Shown one piece after another: positions 24,370 through 35,748 of a DNA stretch of 64,000 bases; position 1 is the first letter of the stretch, and every line of letters starts with the position of its first letter. The position numbers were made by a program, and so were the translations under genes. Origin of the DNA: Candolleomyces eurysporus (taxonomy: Eukaryota; Basidiomycota; Agaricomycetes; Agaricales; Psathyrellaceae); NCBI GenBank assembly GCA_027579435.1, contig JANBPK010001221.1, forward strand, positions 1 through 64,000, given 5' to 3'. The notes beneath the pieces were generated by a model. The model was not told where the DNA came from, ran no database searches, and saw nothing but the letters and a program-made list of their open reading frames with translations.

Positions 24370-25524
24370 TTACTGGTCCCAGGACCCGTAGCTCGCAATT
24401 TCCTCCTTGAATACTTCATCAACGTTTTTGTCTGAGGCGTTCTGAGACGCGCCGTCGGTAAGTAGGAGTCTGAAGCTATCGGTAGGGCACACAACTTTGG
24501 CGCACGAAGAAGAAGAACAGCCATAACCTGCAATAGACTTGCTCATGAGCGGACAATCTGAGCAATGCCTGCACCTCAGGTCTGCCAATTTGACCAGGAA
24601 CTGCGTTCTCGTGGGACCAGAGGTACTGACATCTTGAACGCGCACAGAAGCGTTGTGGCACAGATAGATGGCATCTGGATCGTCTGGCAATATTTTACGA
24701 CTGCAGCTGAGGCAATATCGGGGGGATTTGAACTTTGCGGTGCCACATGAGACGCCTGGACACCCTAATGCCTTCAGCGAAACGACCCCGGATTGGACGG
24801 AGGTGCTGTTCAAGAATTGATTCTGGATCCACATCAACCGGAAAGCCGTCTCCAACCCTAGGTGGGACTTGAGCTCATCGGGCTTGAGACCATTTTTGTT
24901 GTTCACGATTTCATTCAGCCCTTCTTTGAGCCACTTGGCAACTTCGTGGTCTCTAGCGAGGGTGACCTTTTCGATGGAGGTGAGAGACATCTTCGACAGG
25001 TTGCTGATCGCATAGTTTCTCATCTGAGCGGAGTTGACACGACTTTGAGGATCTCTACGCGCTGATGTGATCGCCCATGACGCACCTTCCTCATATGCCA
25101 CCTTGTCGAGAGGTTGAGCACCCCTATCCATTCATCCTTCGTTAAAGAATAAGAGTCCGATATCACGGGCCTAATAACGTTCGTGATGAGTGTTACGAGA
25201 TGCCACAGTATCGCTCCAAGCCAACTCACAGGGGATATAAAAGCTTCACCAACGCTTTGAAGTCCGCCGCTTTATAACTCTCCAAACGGATCGGATGCTC
25301 TTTATCCTTCCCTTCGACACTCTCCGCATCTCCAGCCTGAGGCAATAAGAACATATCCGCAAAGACTTCGGAATGCTCCGTGAACCGGTGTTGAGGAACT
25401 TGGAAAATGGTGTCTTCGACCTGGAGATTCCGTAGGTCATCAGATCCGTGAAGAGCTCGGCACCGATCAGCGTACGTACCTTGAAGAAGACTGTATTCCA
25501 AAGGCTGCACTCTTCGTTCATCAT
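24370..25524 (-). CDS. BTB/POZ protein gene J (type beta)
   Basis: Exons 25524-25480, 25420-25230, 25170-25086 and 25023-24370, 324 residues. It shares with E the loss of the upstream ATG, so translation most likely starts at 25524. Cysteine module: CPGVSCGTAKFKSPRYCLSCSRKI, LRCRHCSDCPLM and YGCSSSSCAKVVC. Tail DEVFKEEIASYGSWDQ has Glu to Gly. Intact. Block J-K copies block E-F. Confidence 0.8.
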
Positions 25525-25903
25525 CCTCGCTGTGGGCTCCCGCAAATATGCTATGAGTCGCAGTAGGAGAAGACAAGAAAAGAGAGCTTATCTTGATGTG
25601 TGCATCGAATCGATAATGTGATTCAAAAAGGTCACGAGGCTGGACATGTGTTCTTGCAGTGGTCGCTTCGGAGGGCGCTAATTCTTTAATTATTCCTGGA
25701 GGACAGTTTGAAAAACTCTGTGATGATGCGAATGCGAGAGAGCATTTCCGGCGCTTGCGAGGCTGAATCGACAAATTCGTTCTCTCACGGCGATCCAGGT
25801 GTGTGTAGTCTATCATAGGTGAGTCAGAGTGTAATTGAGGGCAGATGGTAAACTAAAGTGAGATAAGCTAATCGTCTCTGCTGCAGAATCGAAGGGTGTA
25901 CAA

Positions 25904-26121
25904 GGCCCATCAGGAAACCGGCAATTCGCTTCGAAGCTTTTAGCCTCTTTTGACCTTTTTTGGGCTAGGCCCCCGCCAAATTTGGCAGAGCTTTTTGCCC
26001 AAATCAGCCTTAGCTTGCCAGCTTCCAACTTTTCAACTTTTCCAGTGCTTTTCCGTGCATTTTTGCGTGTGGGAGCGCTTCCAAAAGCGGGGAAGCGAAT
26101 TGTAGGTTTACTGATGTCACT
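25904..26121. mobile_element. 218-bp MITE-like insertion with imperfect inverted repeats
   Basis: Absent at the matching place in the E-F block (GTACAAAGGAAT near 14250 is uninterrupted). Here the site reads CAA, insertion, CAA: a 3-base target duplication. The ends share CATCAGNAAACCNNCAATTC in inverted orientation, running on into GCTTC, and part of the centre is A/T- and GC-patchy. No coding capacity, so it would be non-autonomous. Confidence 0.7.
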
Positions 26122-26142
26122 CAAAGGAATATTAGGTTGATG

Positions 26143-27370
26143 CTACTGATCCCAAGATTCATATCTGGCAATTTCGTCGCCAAACTCTTCCAGTATCTTC
26201 ACAGAAACGCCACTGCTCCCGACCTCGGGTATAGCAGTGCTGCTTCCTGCCTCGTTCAGGACGGGTCTCACCCTGAGATAGTCTTGGCGCATACGCTGGG
26301 AACAACAGGGACAGGTGTAGTCCCCGCTGGCGAACGCGCATTTGGAGCACCGCCTACACATCAGCTTTTCCAGGTGAATCAATAATTTTCCTGAGTCGGC
26401 GTGCACAACGCTTGACCAGTGAACTGCGTCGAGGGCGCTCCAATCGTCGACCGCCATTCTCTGAGAGCAGGAGTGACAGTTCCTATCGCTCGTGAACATT
26501 GCAGCTTCGCAGTACCAGCACCCGAGCATCCCGACTCTAATGCCCGCGGAAACTGAGGCTTCACGAGGCCTGTGAATAGTCTGGTTCTGGATCCACAACA
26601 AAGTGCACGCCATCTCTGCCCCCAGCTGAGACTTGAGTTCGGCCAAAGGCCGGATAGGATGTTCGGACACGAGTTCGGTCAGCCCATCCCGAAACCATTT
26701 CGCAACTTTATGCTCTCGACCTAGAGCGATTTTCTCCATCGGGTTCAGGGAAACCTCACAGAGTTCTTCAATGGCGTGCTTTCTGATCTGAAGGGCCTAT
26801 GTTCAGCGCTCGGAGTTGGAGAGTATTTAATGAGACTTGAGACACACCTTCTTCATGCTCCACTTTGTCGATAGGTTGAGCACGCCGATCCATTCCTCCT
26901 TTTCCAGCTTAAAGCTGCCTGAAATAAGATCATCTGCCCTATCCCCGTCATTTCGATCGTCGTTTCGTGACTTGAAAGCAGTATTATAGTATTATGAAAC
27001 TCACGTCGGGTAGATAATCTTCAACGAGGCATCGAAGTCAACCGCCTTATAGCTCTCCAATACGATCGGATGTTCTTCGTCTCGTCCTTCGACGGTCCCT
27101 TCACCTCCGGCCGGCAGGTGGAACATGGTCTCGAAGACCTCGGAATGTTCAGCGAGCCTATATCGTGGGGCCTCAAAGACAATCTCTTCGACCTGCAGCA
27201 CTGCTCAGTTGAACGTCAAGAGTGCACAGGAATCGATCGATTGGCTATGCGCTAGATGGCATGCGTACCTTGAAGAAGATGATGCCACCCCATCGTGTAG
27301 GCTTCGGACGGAGGACAGGCCCTGGGGACGCGGTTGCGTCACTGGTAGATTCGTTCAAGACGGTGGACAT
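26143..27370 (-). CDS. BTB/POZ protein gene K (type gamma)
   Basis: Exons 27370-27269, 27192-27005, 26938-26848 and 26787-26143, 341 residues. This is the intact counterpart of broken gene F; exon 3 keeps the seven bases F lost. Cysteine module: LGCWYCEAAMF, NCHSCSQRM, LMCRRCSKCAF and YTCPCCSQRM; tail LEEFGDEIARYESWDQ. Donors are GTACGC, GTGAGT and GTGTGT. Confidence 0.82.
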
Positions 27371-27599
27371 CGTGACGGTGGAAGGAGAGAAAGAAGATGG
27401 GCAAATGATATGACAATCACACCAATCAAAGCATCATGCAGCCACGAGGCTGACCATGTGCCCTGCAGATGGGCGCTACTTTCAGCTTATTATGCACGAT
27501 TGCAACTCTCACCCACGATCGGATGCGGAAAATTGTTCGAACCCAAGAAAAGTGTGTTGGTACGGAGTTTGACACAATTTTCGTATCGCGAGACAGTTG

Positions 27600-28200
27600 T
27601 TCGCCTCTACCATTGCTTTATCACACACTCTGGCCGCTCTACTCTCCCATCGTCTCGCTTCCTCACTAGGTCACCCTCACAGCCGCAGGATGGTAGCTGG
27701 CAGATGCGGTTGTGTGTGGCTACGTACTGCGCAGGTGATGGAGGATGTGACGTTGCATAGCTTGACTGTGAGTTTACTCCGTTGTATCGCGGTGGCCTTC
27801 CCCACTCACCATTCTTCCTACAATTGCCATTCTTTCAATTGCCGGACGAGAGACAAAAATTTCTAACCTCATTCCTTCTTCGTATCCAATTTCTTGTTCC
27901 TCTTCTTCACTGGGGTTTCTTTTCGTATCATTTTGCGTTTTCTCTCGTGTCAAAGATTGCATTTGCCTGACATTCAAAGTTCTCCATTGAGAACCTCGAG
28001 TCGCCTCGGCCACTACTCATTGGGTCATTGTGGGGTGACCCGTTGTTGCCTTCTCGTGCTTCATCTGTTCATTCATGTCTTTGCTTTACCCTTCATGTGT
28101 GTCATTGACTGACTTGCGGACAGAATATATTGGGATCGGCTTCGGACGCAAGATTTGACGAATCGTTCATTGCGATCTGGTCCCTGGATATCCGAACGAA
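27600..28200 (+). pseudogene. Chs7 fragment, heavily decayed
   Basis: 27700-27780 matches the end of Chs7 exon 3 and its donor (GTGGCTACGTAC, GCAGGTGATGGAGGATG, then GTGAGT). 27890-27920 matches the exon 4 start and 28140-28185 exon 6 (GGCTTCGGACGCAAGATTTGACG). Pieces between are lost and no frame is open. Confidence 0.6.
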
Positions 28201-28529
28201 GTCTCGAGATTGAACAGTGTGAGATCAGATGGTGACCTCGGTTGTTTGGTTGGTCCTGGACAAAAAGATTCTTGAGTCGTGGCGGAGACCTCTTAGTTTG
28301 TCGAGCCTGAGGGACTTGCTGCCACGCCTGAAGGTGGTAATGGATATATTGAGAGTTCCAATTGAGGCAGAATCTTTCAATCTTCCGCGCTCGTTCACGG
28401 TTTCATAGTTTTGGTTGAAAATTCCTGCCCTTCACTCGCCTATAATCTTTTCAATAGATTTGGTTTTTTCATGGACCCGTGCCAGGACGACAAGTGATAC
28501 CCCCTCGTATAGCTTCTCGACAAAGGCAC

Positions 28530-28730
28530 TCAGAATTGAGGGAACGAGATCTTCACCTGTCCGCCCAGCGTGATTGGATGCTCGTCGTCTTCCCCTTCTA
28601 AATAATTTTCGGCCTGAGGGATACTGCAAAAAACTTCAGGGTACTCCGTGAATCCGTGTCCAGGAAATTCAAAGATGGAGTCCTGGACCTGATAATTGCC
28701 ACGCCCAAATGCAAAAAGCCGAACCGCCAA
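28530..28730 (-). pseudogene. Isolated BTB exon 2 fragment (second copy)
   Basis: Open antisense reading VQDSIFEFPGHGFTEYPEVF followed by HPITLGG, a BTB core with the middle shortened. No exon 1, 3 or 4 is linked, so it is a fragment. A related copy is at 15590-15770. Confidence 0.6.
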
Positions 28731-28843
28731 ATCCGCTGTCTCTCCTCGATTCGGATGGCATTCTCATCACTATACGAGGCTACATTTCTTTGTTGACGCT
28801 ACTCCTACTGCTACCTACTACTTTGAGAGCCATACAGCGAAGA

Positions 28844-30081
28844 CTAGGCCAATTCAAACTGCTCTTCAAGAGATTCGTATCTGGCAATTTCTTCCCCGAA
28901 CTCCTCGAGTACTTTTTGGGACATACTACTGTTCTCGATCATATTCTTTCCGGGTCTCAGCTTCAACCATTGGTGGCTTATGGACCGGGAACACGAAGGA
29001 CAGGGATAGTTCGTGAGGGGGAACGCGCATTTCGAGCAGCCGCGGCACTTCACAAGCTGCAAGTCGAGACAGAAAGTGGCCACTGCAGGCCCAGTGGCCG
29101 GAGTTATCGCGTGAATTTGCGTGTTGCATGATCCATGGGGTAGATGGAGGGCGCTGCAATCGTCGATCGCTATCGTCCGAGAGCAGGAGATACAGTTTCT
29201 ATCATTAGTGAACAATGCAGCGAGGCAATGGCAGCACCCGAGCATCCCGAGGGAAAGGCCGGTAAGGGTCAACCCTGCTCCAAGACTCGTTTGTGTCTGA
29301 TTCAGGATCCACAGCAAGCTGCATGCTATATCCGCCCCTAGCTGAGACTTGAGTTCGGCTAAAGGCCGGATGGGATTTTCGCACACAAGCTCGGTCAGCC
29401 CTTCTCTGAACCATTTCGCGACTTCATGCTCTCGACCTAGAGCGATCTTCTCCATCGGGTTCAGAGAAGCCTTGCTGAGTTCGTTGATAGCGTGTCTTCT
29501 GATCTGGGAATCGATGTTCATCATTTGGGGTTGGAGAATTATCTAATGAGAATTGAGGCGCACCTTCTTCATGCTCCACCTGGTGGATAGGTTGAGCACG
29601 CCGATCCATTCCTCCTTTTCCAATTTCAAGATGCCTGATATAAAGTCATCTGGTCTATCCTCGTCATGTGGATCGTCAGTGGTTACAAACCTGAGAGCAG
29701 GGTTATGGCACTAACGTGGGGTAGAGAACATTCAACAAGGAATCGAAGTGAACCGCCTGATAGCCCTCCAACACAATCGGATGTTCTTCGTCTCGTCCTT
29801 CCACAGCTCCGTCGCTTCCAGCAGGTAGGTGGAACATGGTCTCGAAGACCTTGGAATGTTCAGCGAACCTAGATTGAGGAGCCTCGAAGACGATCTCTTC
29901 GACCTGCAACACCGTTCAGAAGAACACTGGGAGTGCACACAGGTCGATCGATTGACGCCACTCTGGAAACTCTACACACCTTGAAGAAGATCATGCCACC
30001 CCATCGTTTGGGTTTCGGACGTAGGATAGGCCCTGGGGACGCGGTTGCATGACTGGCAGATTCATTCGCGGCAGTAGACAT
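28844..30081 (-). CDS. BTB/POZ protein gene L (type gamma-prime)
   Basis: Exons 30081-29980, 29903-29716, 29654-29564 and 29503-28844, 346 residues. Very close to G in exons 1-3. Cysteine module: LGCCHCLAALF, CISCSRTI, VKCRGCSKCAF and YPCPSC. Near the end an indel changes the family tail: after EEFGEEIARYES the reading continues LEEQFELA rather than WDEK, so this copy lacks the usual tryptophan. Otherwise intact. Confidence 0.8.
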
Positions 30082-31891
30082 GGCGGTGGTGAAAAGAGAC
30101 AAAGAAGATGCCAAATGAAGCTATCGATCACGTAGATATAATTCACTTAGGCACGGGCGTGTTCCGCACGCTTGCAACCTTGTGTCAAGCACGGAGAAAT
30201 TGTTTGACACTAGAAATGAGGACCTCTTGGACAGGTGGAGGGCGTTATGGCATCACAAATGTAACTGCCCAGAGTGAGCGTCGAGGTGGCGAATTGGACT
30301 GATTAGATTAGATTGTGGCTGTGACAGCCTCCCATTTTGAACTTTAATCGGGACCTCCTTCACGCTCTACGTCATGGCAGCTTTGCACAATGATCAATCT
30401 CTCCCGTCACCCCCGCGCCCTGTGTTTGCCACCTCTCCCGCTCGCTTGCCCTCTCTCCGCCCCACGCTCACCCGACTCGCAGCTCCTCTGCAAGCCACAC
30501 TAACAGTTCTCTCCGCCGATCGCCCCGCTGCACTCATCGGCATCAACCCGAAATGCAGGATCCCCCGCTTGAACCATGACGGGTCGATATCCAACGTGGT
30601 GAATATCGTCGTCTGTGGACTCAATCTGTTCTTCGTGGGCTTGTTGATTTATTTGTGTAGTCGGAGGAAGGATGTCGTCGGTATGTTGTCGTCCTTTCAT
30701 TCTTTCATCTTTCATCCGGATCGCATGCCTTTGACCCTTCCCTGGCGCATTCGCCTGACGTTCGCTGACCCTTTGAACCCATAGGCCGAGTAGAGCTCTC
30801 CTCATTCCTCATCTTCTATCTCCTCACTCTCCCTCTGCAACTCTTGACAACGGGATCAATTTTCGAACAAGGATCGGTGGGATTGACGATCTTGACGGCG
30901 GTACATCCAGGGACGGTGGCTGCGACCTTCTGGGCTTTGTTGGCGAATGGTATTGTGGCTACGCAGGTGGTGGAGGATGGGACGTTGAGCAGTTTGACTG
31001 TGAATTTCCCTCCTCGTTCGTTGACCATTCGCCCCTTCCGTCTGTCGACTTTCTCCACCGGTTTTCCCGCGGTCGTTATCCTTCTGAATAAGAGTCGAAG
31101 TTCTTACGTCATTCGTTTAACAGCCCTTCATCTTCTCGTTCCTCTTCTTCAGCGTGACGGTCTAGATCTTGCTAGAAGTGGGACTCTCAGTGACGGATCC
31201 CACCGGAGGAGTATCGAACCCCCAGAGAGTTTGGGCAACACTTCACTTTTCGTTTACACGAGTATTTGGCCCGATGCGCGGGTCTCTCCGTTCGTTTATG
31301 CTCGCTTTCCTTCTTCCCGCATTCATTCGGTCCCTAATACGGACTTCCTTGTCGGTCGTGCTTTTGACACTACATGCTTTCCGAATACAGTGCGGCACTC
31401 ATCTACCTTGTCATTGTGTTGTTCATACTCCTCAGCAAGAGGGGATCGATGTGGTTCTACATCCTGAGTGCGCTTCTCTTTACCTCAGTCAGTTGGGGAG
31501 AGTGTGGCATGATGTGAGCTGCACCTTCTCTTTGTTTGATCTTTGGTTGTTCGTTCTTTCGTTCATTCGTTTTTATGATTCCGATTCGGTTCCTACGTCG
31601 TCGTGAAAATCGAAAGTGGTTCCAAGCGGAGGTCCTGTGTCAACGGCCTCGAGTCAACTCGGCCACCTTACACTGCGCTGTGCTGAATGGCCTGCCTTGC
31701 TTGATGGAGTGACAAGTTAATCGCTTCCGTTTCATTTTATTTCGACTCGCCATCATTGCTGGTTGCCAAGCTCTTCCCCTATCCCTTCCTTTGCTCATTC
31801 ATCATTTACCCTATTTTCACCACGCGCCAGGTTTTATCCCATCCCCGTTCAACTTGTTGACCGACTTGCTAATTGAATGACTCCGTTTACT

Positions 31892-32686
31892 CAGGACCCC
31901 CGACAACCACCTATAAGGTCTTTTCGAATGGCGATTCTTATCCGAACGCCTTTCGTCAGTTTTTATCCGAATTTTGGGAAAAGGCCTCATCCCACCTCTA
32001 ATTTCTTCCCCGCTGCGCGGGTTTCTTAGTTTTCACGTTTCTGTGATGGAAAATGTGTATTAAGACAAGAATAGCATACTAGTGCTGCCCTGAAGCGACT
32101 AGTCGTCACCTTAGTGGGTAGTTGAGGAGACCTTCAGCAGTTAATTTCTTGATCTCCTGGAGTTGATTAATGATGTCTTCGGGGAGCGTAATGTGTTCTT
32201 CTCGAAAAGCAGCAAGGCCAGCTGGGACATCCTTCACTTCTTTCGGCCACAATCTTCCTGTTCTAATCCATTCGGACTCGTCGAAAAGTATGTCGGCATC
32301 GACGTCTTGAGTGTCTGTCATTGGATATGACGGAGAAATGAGGTAAACGTTGTCACAAGCTCTAACCAGCTGACAGATTCTCACTCGTCGGTCGGGCATA
32401 CAAAATGGATCGGAATTACTAGTATTGTACCGTACTGAGCAACGCCCGAGCCAATCATGTTCGTCGGGAGCCCCTGTGTAGGGCGGGGCGCCGCCCGTAC
32501 CCCCAAAATTTATCCGAATTTGTCAAGTGGCCCCCCCAAAGTCCCAACTTTTTATCCGAATTTTGCGCAGGGCCTGCCAGAATTTTGACATGGTTTCTAT
32601 CCAAATTGGCGCAAGGCCTTCCCAAAATCTAGCGAGTTTTTATCCGAATCTGACAAAGGCCTTATAGGTGGTTGTCGGGGCTCCTG
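31892..32686. mobile_element. 795-bp DNA transposon with 27-bp inverted repeats
   Basis: Left end CAGGACCCCCGACAACC, continuing into ACCTATAAGG, is the reverse complement of the right end at 32660-32686 with one mismatch. The flanks are TTTACT on both sides (31886-31891 and 32687-32692), a six-base target duplication. Inside each end are repeats of the type TTTTTATCCGAATTTTG: at least two on the left and four on the right. CAGG ends recall hAT elements, but those make 8-bp duplications, so the superfamily stays open. No transposase is visible. Confidence 0.82.
32106..32399 (-). CDS. 97-residue open frame inside the inverted-repeat element
   Basis: Starts with a real ATG at 32399. It is acidic in its middle (DTQDVDADILFDESEW) with a C-terminal part LPEDIINQLQEIKKLTAEGL that could be helical. 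No transposase motif and no recognised domain. It might be a captured host gene fragment or the remnant of a longer element protein. Confidence 0.3.
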   Translation of the reverse strand: MPDRRVRICQLVRACDNVYLISPSYPMTDTQDVDADILFDESEWIRTGRLWPKEVKDVPAGLAAFREEHITLPEDIINQLQEIKKLTAEGLLNYPLR

Positions 32687-33439
32687 TTTACTCGTTCCCT
32701 TTTAGGCTTCGGACTCAAAAGTTGATCGATCATTCCTTGCAACTTTGGTGGAGACGGCGGCTGTCGGTGTTTTTACCTGGGCTGGAAGAGCATAACTGAA
32801 GGTGCGTTCACGTCTCTCGTGCATTTCTTCTTTTTAATTGTTCGATCGCTCGCCTTGCCCTTTCTGCATGTTTTATTGATCATTCCTGCTCTTATTACTC
32901 CATGCGCTTCTTGATCATTGAACTGACGTTTCTGTTCCCTTTCACACAATCATAGGATGATGAGTACTACCAATCATGACACCTATTGCCGGAATGCAGC
33001 AAATAAACGCTATCTCCGACCGCATAATCGTTTTTCAACTATTCCTATGCGCCCGCCTACTCATTCATCGGCCGTCCCATATCCGTGTCCGTTCACATTA
33101 CTTCATATAGAATACCATACCATTCAAATAAATTGCTGTCAACTACTTACTACCCCGCCTGATAGACAATCCAAAATATCCCGAGTTGTCCCCTTTCCTC
33201 TGTTTGTGTGTGTTGCTTTTGTACGTACACATTTTCTGCTGGTTCAGGGTGGAGGTGAACGTTGTTGTTGTTGGTGGTGGGGATGGTGGTGGGCTGGTTC
33301 CATGTGTTCCTCTTTTTTCGTCCCCTCCATTTTTTGTTTGATATACCGATGTAGGACCTACCTGTTGGGATACCTTAGCCTGTACTCCTTTTTGCACTTA
33401 CCTGCTTTGATAGTACTCATTTATGTACATTCATTCGTT

Positions 33440-34561
33440 TTCATTCGTTTCGGTGGCCGAGGTTTGTCCTGCTTTGGCCTGTGGAGGCGCGCCTACGAGA
33501 AGTAGGAGTCTGAAGTTTTCAGTACCAAATACCGCTGTTTCGCACGAAAGACAGACATAAGTTGAAGACATATCGCACCGGAGCGGACAATTCGAGCAGT
33601 GGCTGCACCTCAGGTCTGCCAATTTGATCAAGAACTGCGTTCGAGAACGTATAGAGTTGCTGACATCTTTAACGAGCGCAAAAGGGTTGTGGCACAGATA
33701 GATTGCCTTGAAATTGTCTTTCAATATTGTCCGCCTGCAGCCGTGGCAGCTCGGGGAGAATCTGAACATTGTTGTGTCACATAAGGCATTTGCACACACT
33801 ATTGCCTTCAGCAAGACAACTCCAAACTAAATGGGAGGGGGGTTGTTTGGAGTTTGATTCTGGATCCACATCAACTGAAAAGCCGTCTCCAGCCCTAGCT
33901 GGGACTTGAGCTCGTCGGGCGTGAGTGCATTTATGTTGGTCAAGACTTCATTCAGCCCTTCTTTGAGCCACTTGGCGGCTTTGTGATCTCTAGCAAGGGT
34001 GACTTTCTCGATGGAGGTGAGAGACATCTTCGAGAGGCTGCTAATCGCATAGTCCCTTGTCTGAGCAAAGTTGACACGACTTTGGGTATCTATAAGCGCT
34101 GAGGTCATCTCCCACGACGCACCTTCCTCATGTACTACCTTGTCGAGAGGTTGAAAACTCCAACACATTCTTCTTTCGTTAAAGAATAAGAGGCCGAAAT
34201 CATACGCCTAATAAAGTTCACGATAAATGTTATGAGACACCACAATATCGCTCCAAATCAACTCACAGGGGATATAAGAGCTTCACCAAAGCTTTGAAGT
34301 CCAATGCTTTGTAGCTCTCCAGAACAATCAGATGCTCTTCATCTGTCCCTTTGCCGCTCTTTTTGTCTCCATCCAGAGGCAGGAGGAACACATCTGCAAA
34401 GACTTCAGAATGCTTGCTGAACCGATGTTGGGGAACCTAGTAGATGGTGTCCTTGACCTGGAGATTCCGTTTGTCATTAGATCCGTGAAGGGTTTGGTGC
34501 CTATTGCTGCATGTACCTTGAAGACTGTACTCCGAAGGGTGGACCTTTTGTTCATTATCAT
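33440..34561 (-). pseudogene. BTB family gene M (type beta), broken
   Basis: Exon equivalents: about 34561-34517, 34457-34267, 34207-34123 and 34060-33440. Faults: exon 1 misses one of the two Phe codons (TVFK); exon 2 has TAG in IY-stop-VPQHRF; exon 4 has TAG after NNPPPI; and the 3' end is cut off before the EEVFKEEIA tail, joined to sequence of the Chs7 3' flank. The cysteine module is still readable (CHGCRRTI, LRCSHCSNCPLRC). Confidence 0.82.
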
Positions 34562-34795
34562 CGCTGTGGCCTCCTGCTCAAGGCACTATCCAATGTAGAT
34601 TATGGGTTGCAGTAGGAGGAGAAGACAAGAAAAGAATGCTTATCAGCGTTTGCAAGGTTGACTCGTGAAATCCGCTCTCTGACGTCCATCCAGGCGTGTG
34701 TCAATTCTTATCATAGGTAAGTCAAAGTATAGGGTCAACTAACTTGGTGTCTCTGCTGCCACATCAAAGGGTGTACAAAGGACTAGGTTGACAAA

Positions 34796-35657
34796 CTACT
34801 GATCCCAGGAATTGTATCTAGCAATCTCGTCACCAAACTCCTCCAGTATCCTCCGAGAAGCGCCACTGTTCCCGACCTCCAGCATATTCTGAGAAGCACT
34901 GCTGCTCCCAGCCAGGACGGGTCTCAGCCTGAAATGGGTGTATATCATCCCGCCAGAGCACGAGGCACAATCATAGACCTCGTTGGCAAACGCGCATTTG
35001 GAGCACTGCCGGCACATGAGATATTGCAGGTTGATCAATAGTATCTCCGAGACCACTTGGACAATGCCTAACCCGTCAGCTGCATAGAGGGCGGTCCAAT
35101 CATCAACCGCTATACTCTGAGAGCAGGAATTACAGTTTCTATCCCTTGTGAACATTGCAGCTTGGCAGTGGTAGCACCCGAGCATCCCAATACGTAATGC
35201 CAGCGGGTACTGAGCCTTCACGAGGCCTATGAAGAGTCTGGTTCTGGATCCACAACAAGGTGCACACCATCTCTGACCCCAGCTGAGATTTGAGCTTGGC
35301 CAAAGGCCAGATAGAATGTTCGGACACGAGCTTGGTCGGCCCGTCCCGGAACCATGTGGCAACTTTATGTTCGCGATCTAGAGCGATCTTCTCCATCGGG
35401 TTCAGGGAGACCTTGCAGAGTTCGTCGATGGCATGTTTTCTGATCTGAATGGCCTATGTTCAGCGCTTGGAGCTGGAGAGTATGTAATGAGACTTGAGGC
35501 ACACCTTCTTCATGCTCCACTTTGTCGATAAGTTGAGCACACCGATCCATTCCTCCTTCTCCAATTTAAAGCTGCCCAAAATCAGATCATCTGCTCTATC
35601 CTCGTCATTTCAATCATAAGTTTTCCTGACTTGAGACCAGTGTTATGAAACTCACGT
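34796..35657 (-). pseudogene. BTB family gene N (type gamma), 5'-truncated and frameshifted
   Basis: Exon 4 (34796 to about 35440) has a one-base insertion near 35200 (ATTACGTATTGGGATG against ATCAGAGTCGGGATG in F). Exon 3 is present at about 35500-35590. Exons 1 and 2 are missing: homology stops right after the exon 2 donor GTGAGTTTC at about 35657. The cysteine module (LGCYHCQAAMF, CNSCSQSI, LMCRQCSKCAF) and tail EEFGDEIARYNSWDQ remain. This breakpoint is the right edge of the BTB/Chs7 cluster. Confidence 0.8.
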
Positions 35658-35748
35658 TGATGGGCGGTTGATAATGAGCACTGGTACAGCGTCTAGGCAT
35701 CGCCCAGGAAGGGGACTAAGACCTAGGTACCGGGGGCACACAACTACA

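Larger units (their letters stand above)
30381..32990 (+). pseudogene. Chs7 pseudogene, copy 3, interrupted by a transposon
   Basis: Exon 2 starts within the sequence near 30480 and ends at 30681, followed by exon 3 (30785 on), a damaged exon 4 (one C short in the run at 31220, stop TAG at 31165) and a partly deleted exon 5. Intron 5 holds the 795-bp element at 31892-32686. Exon 6 resumes near 32706 and exon 7 has lost its acceptor (CACACAATCATAGG). No exon 1 with a start was found. Confidence 0.8.
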
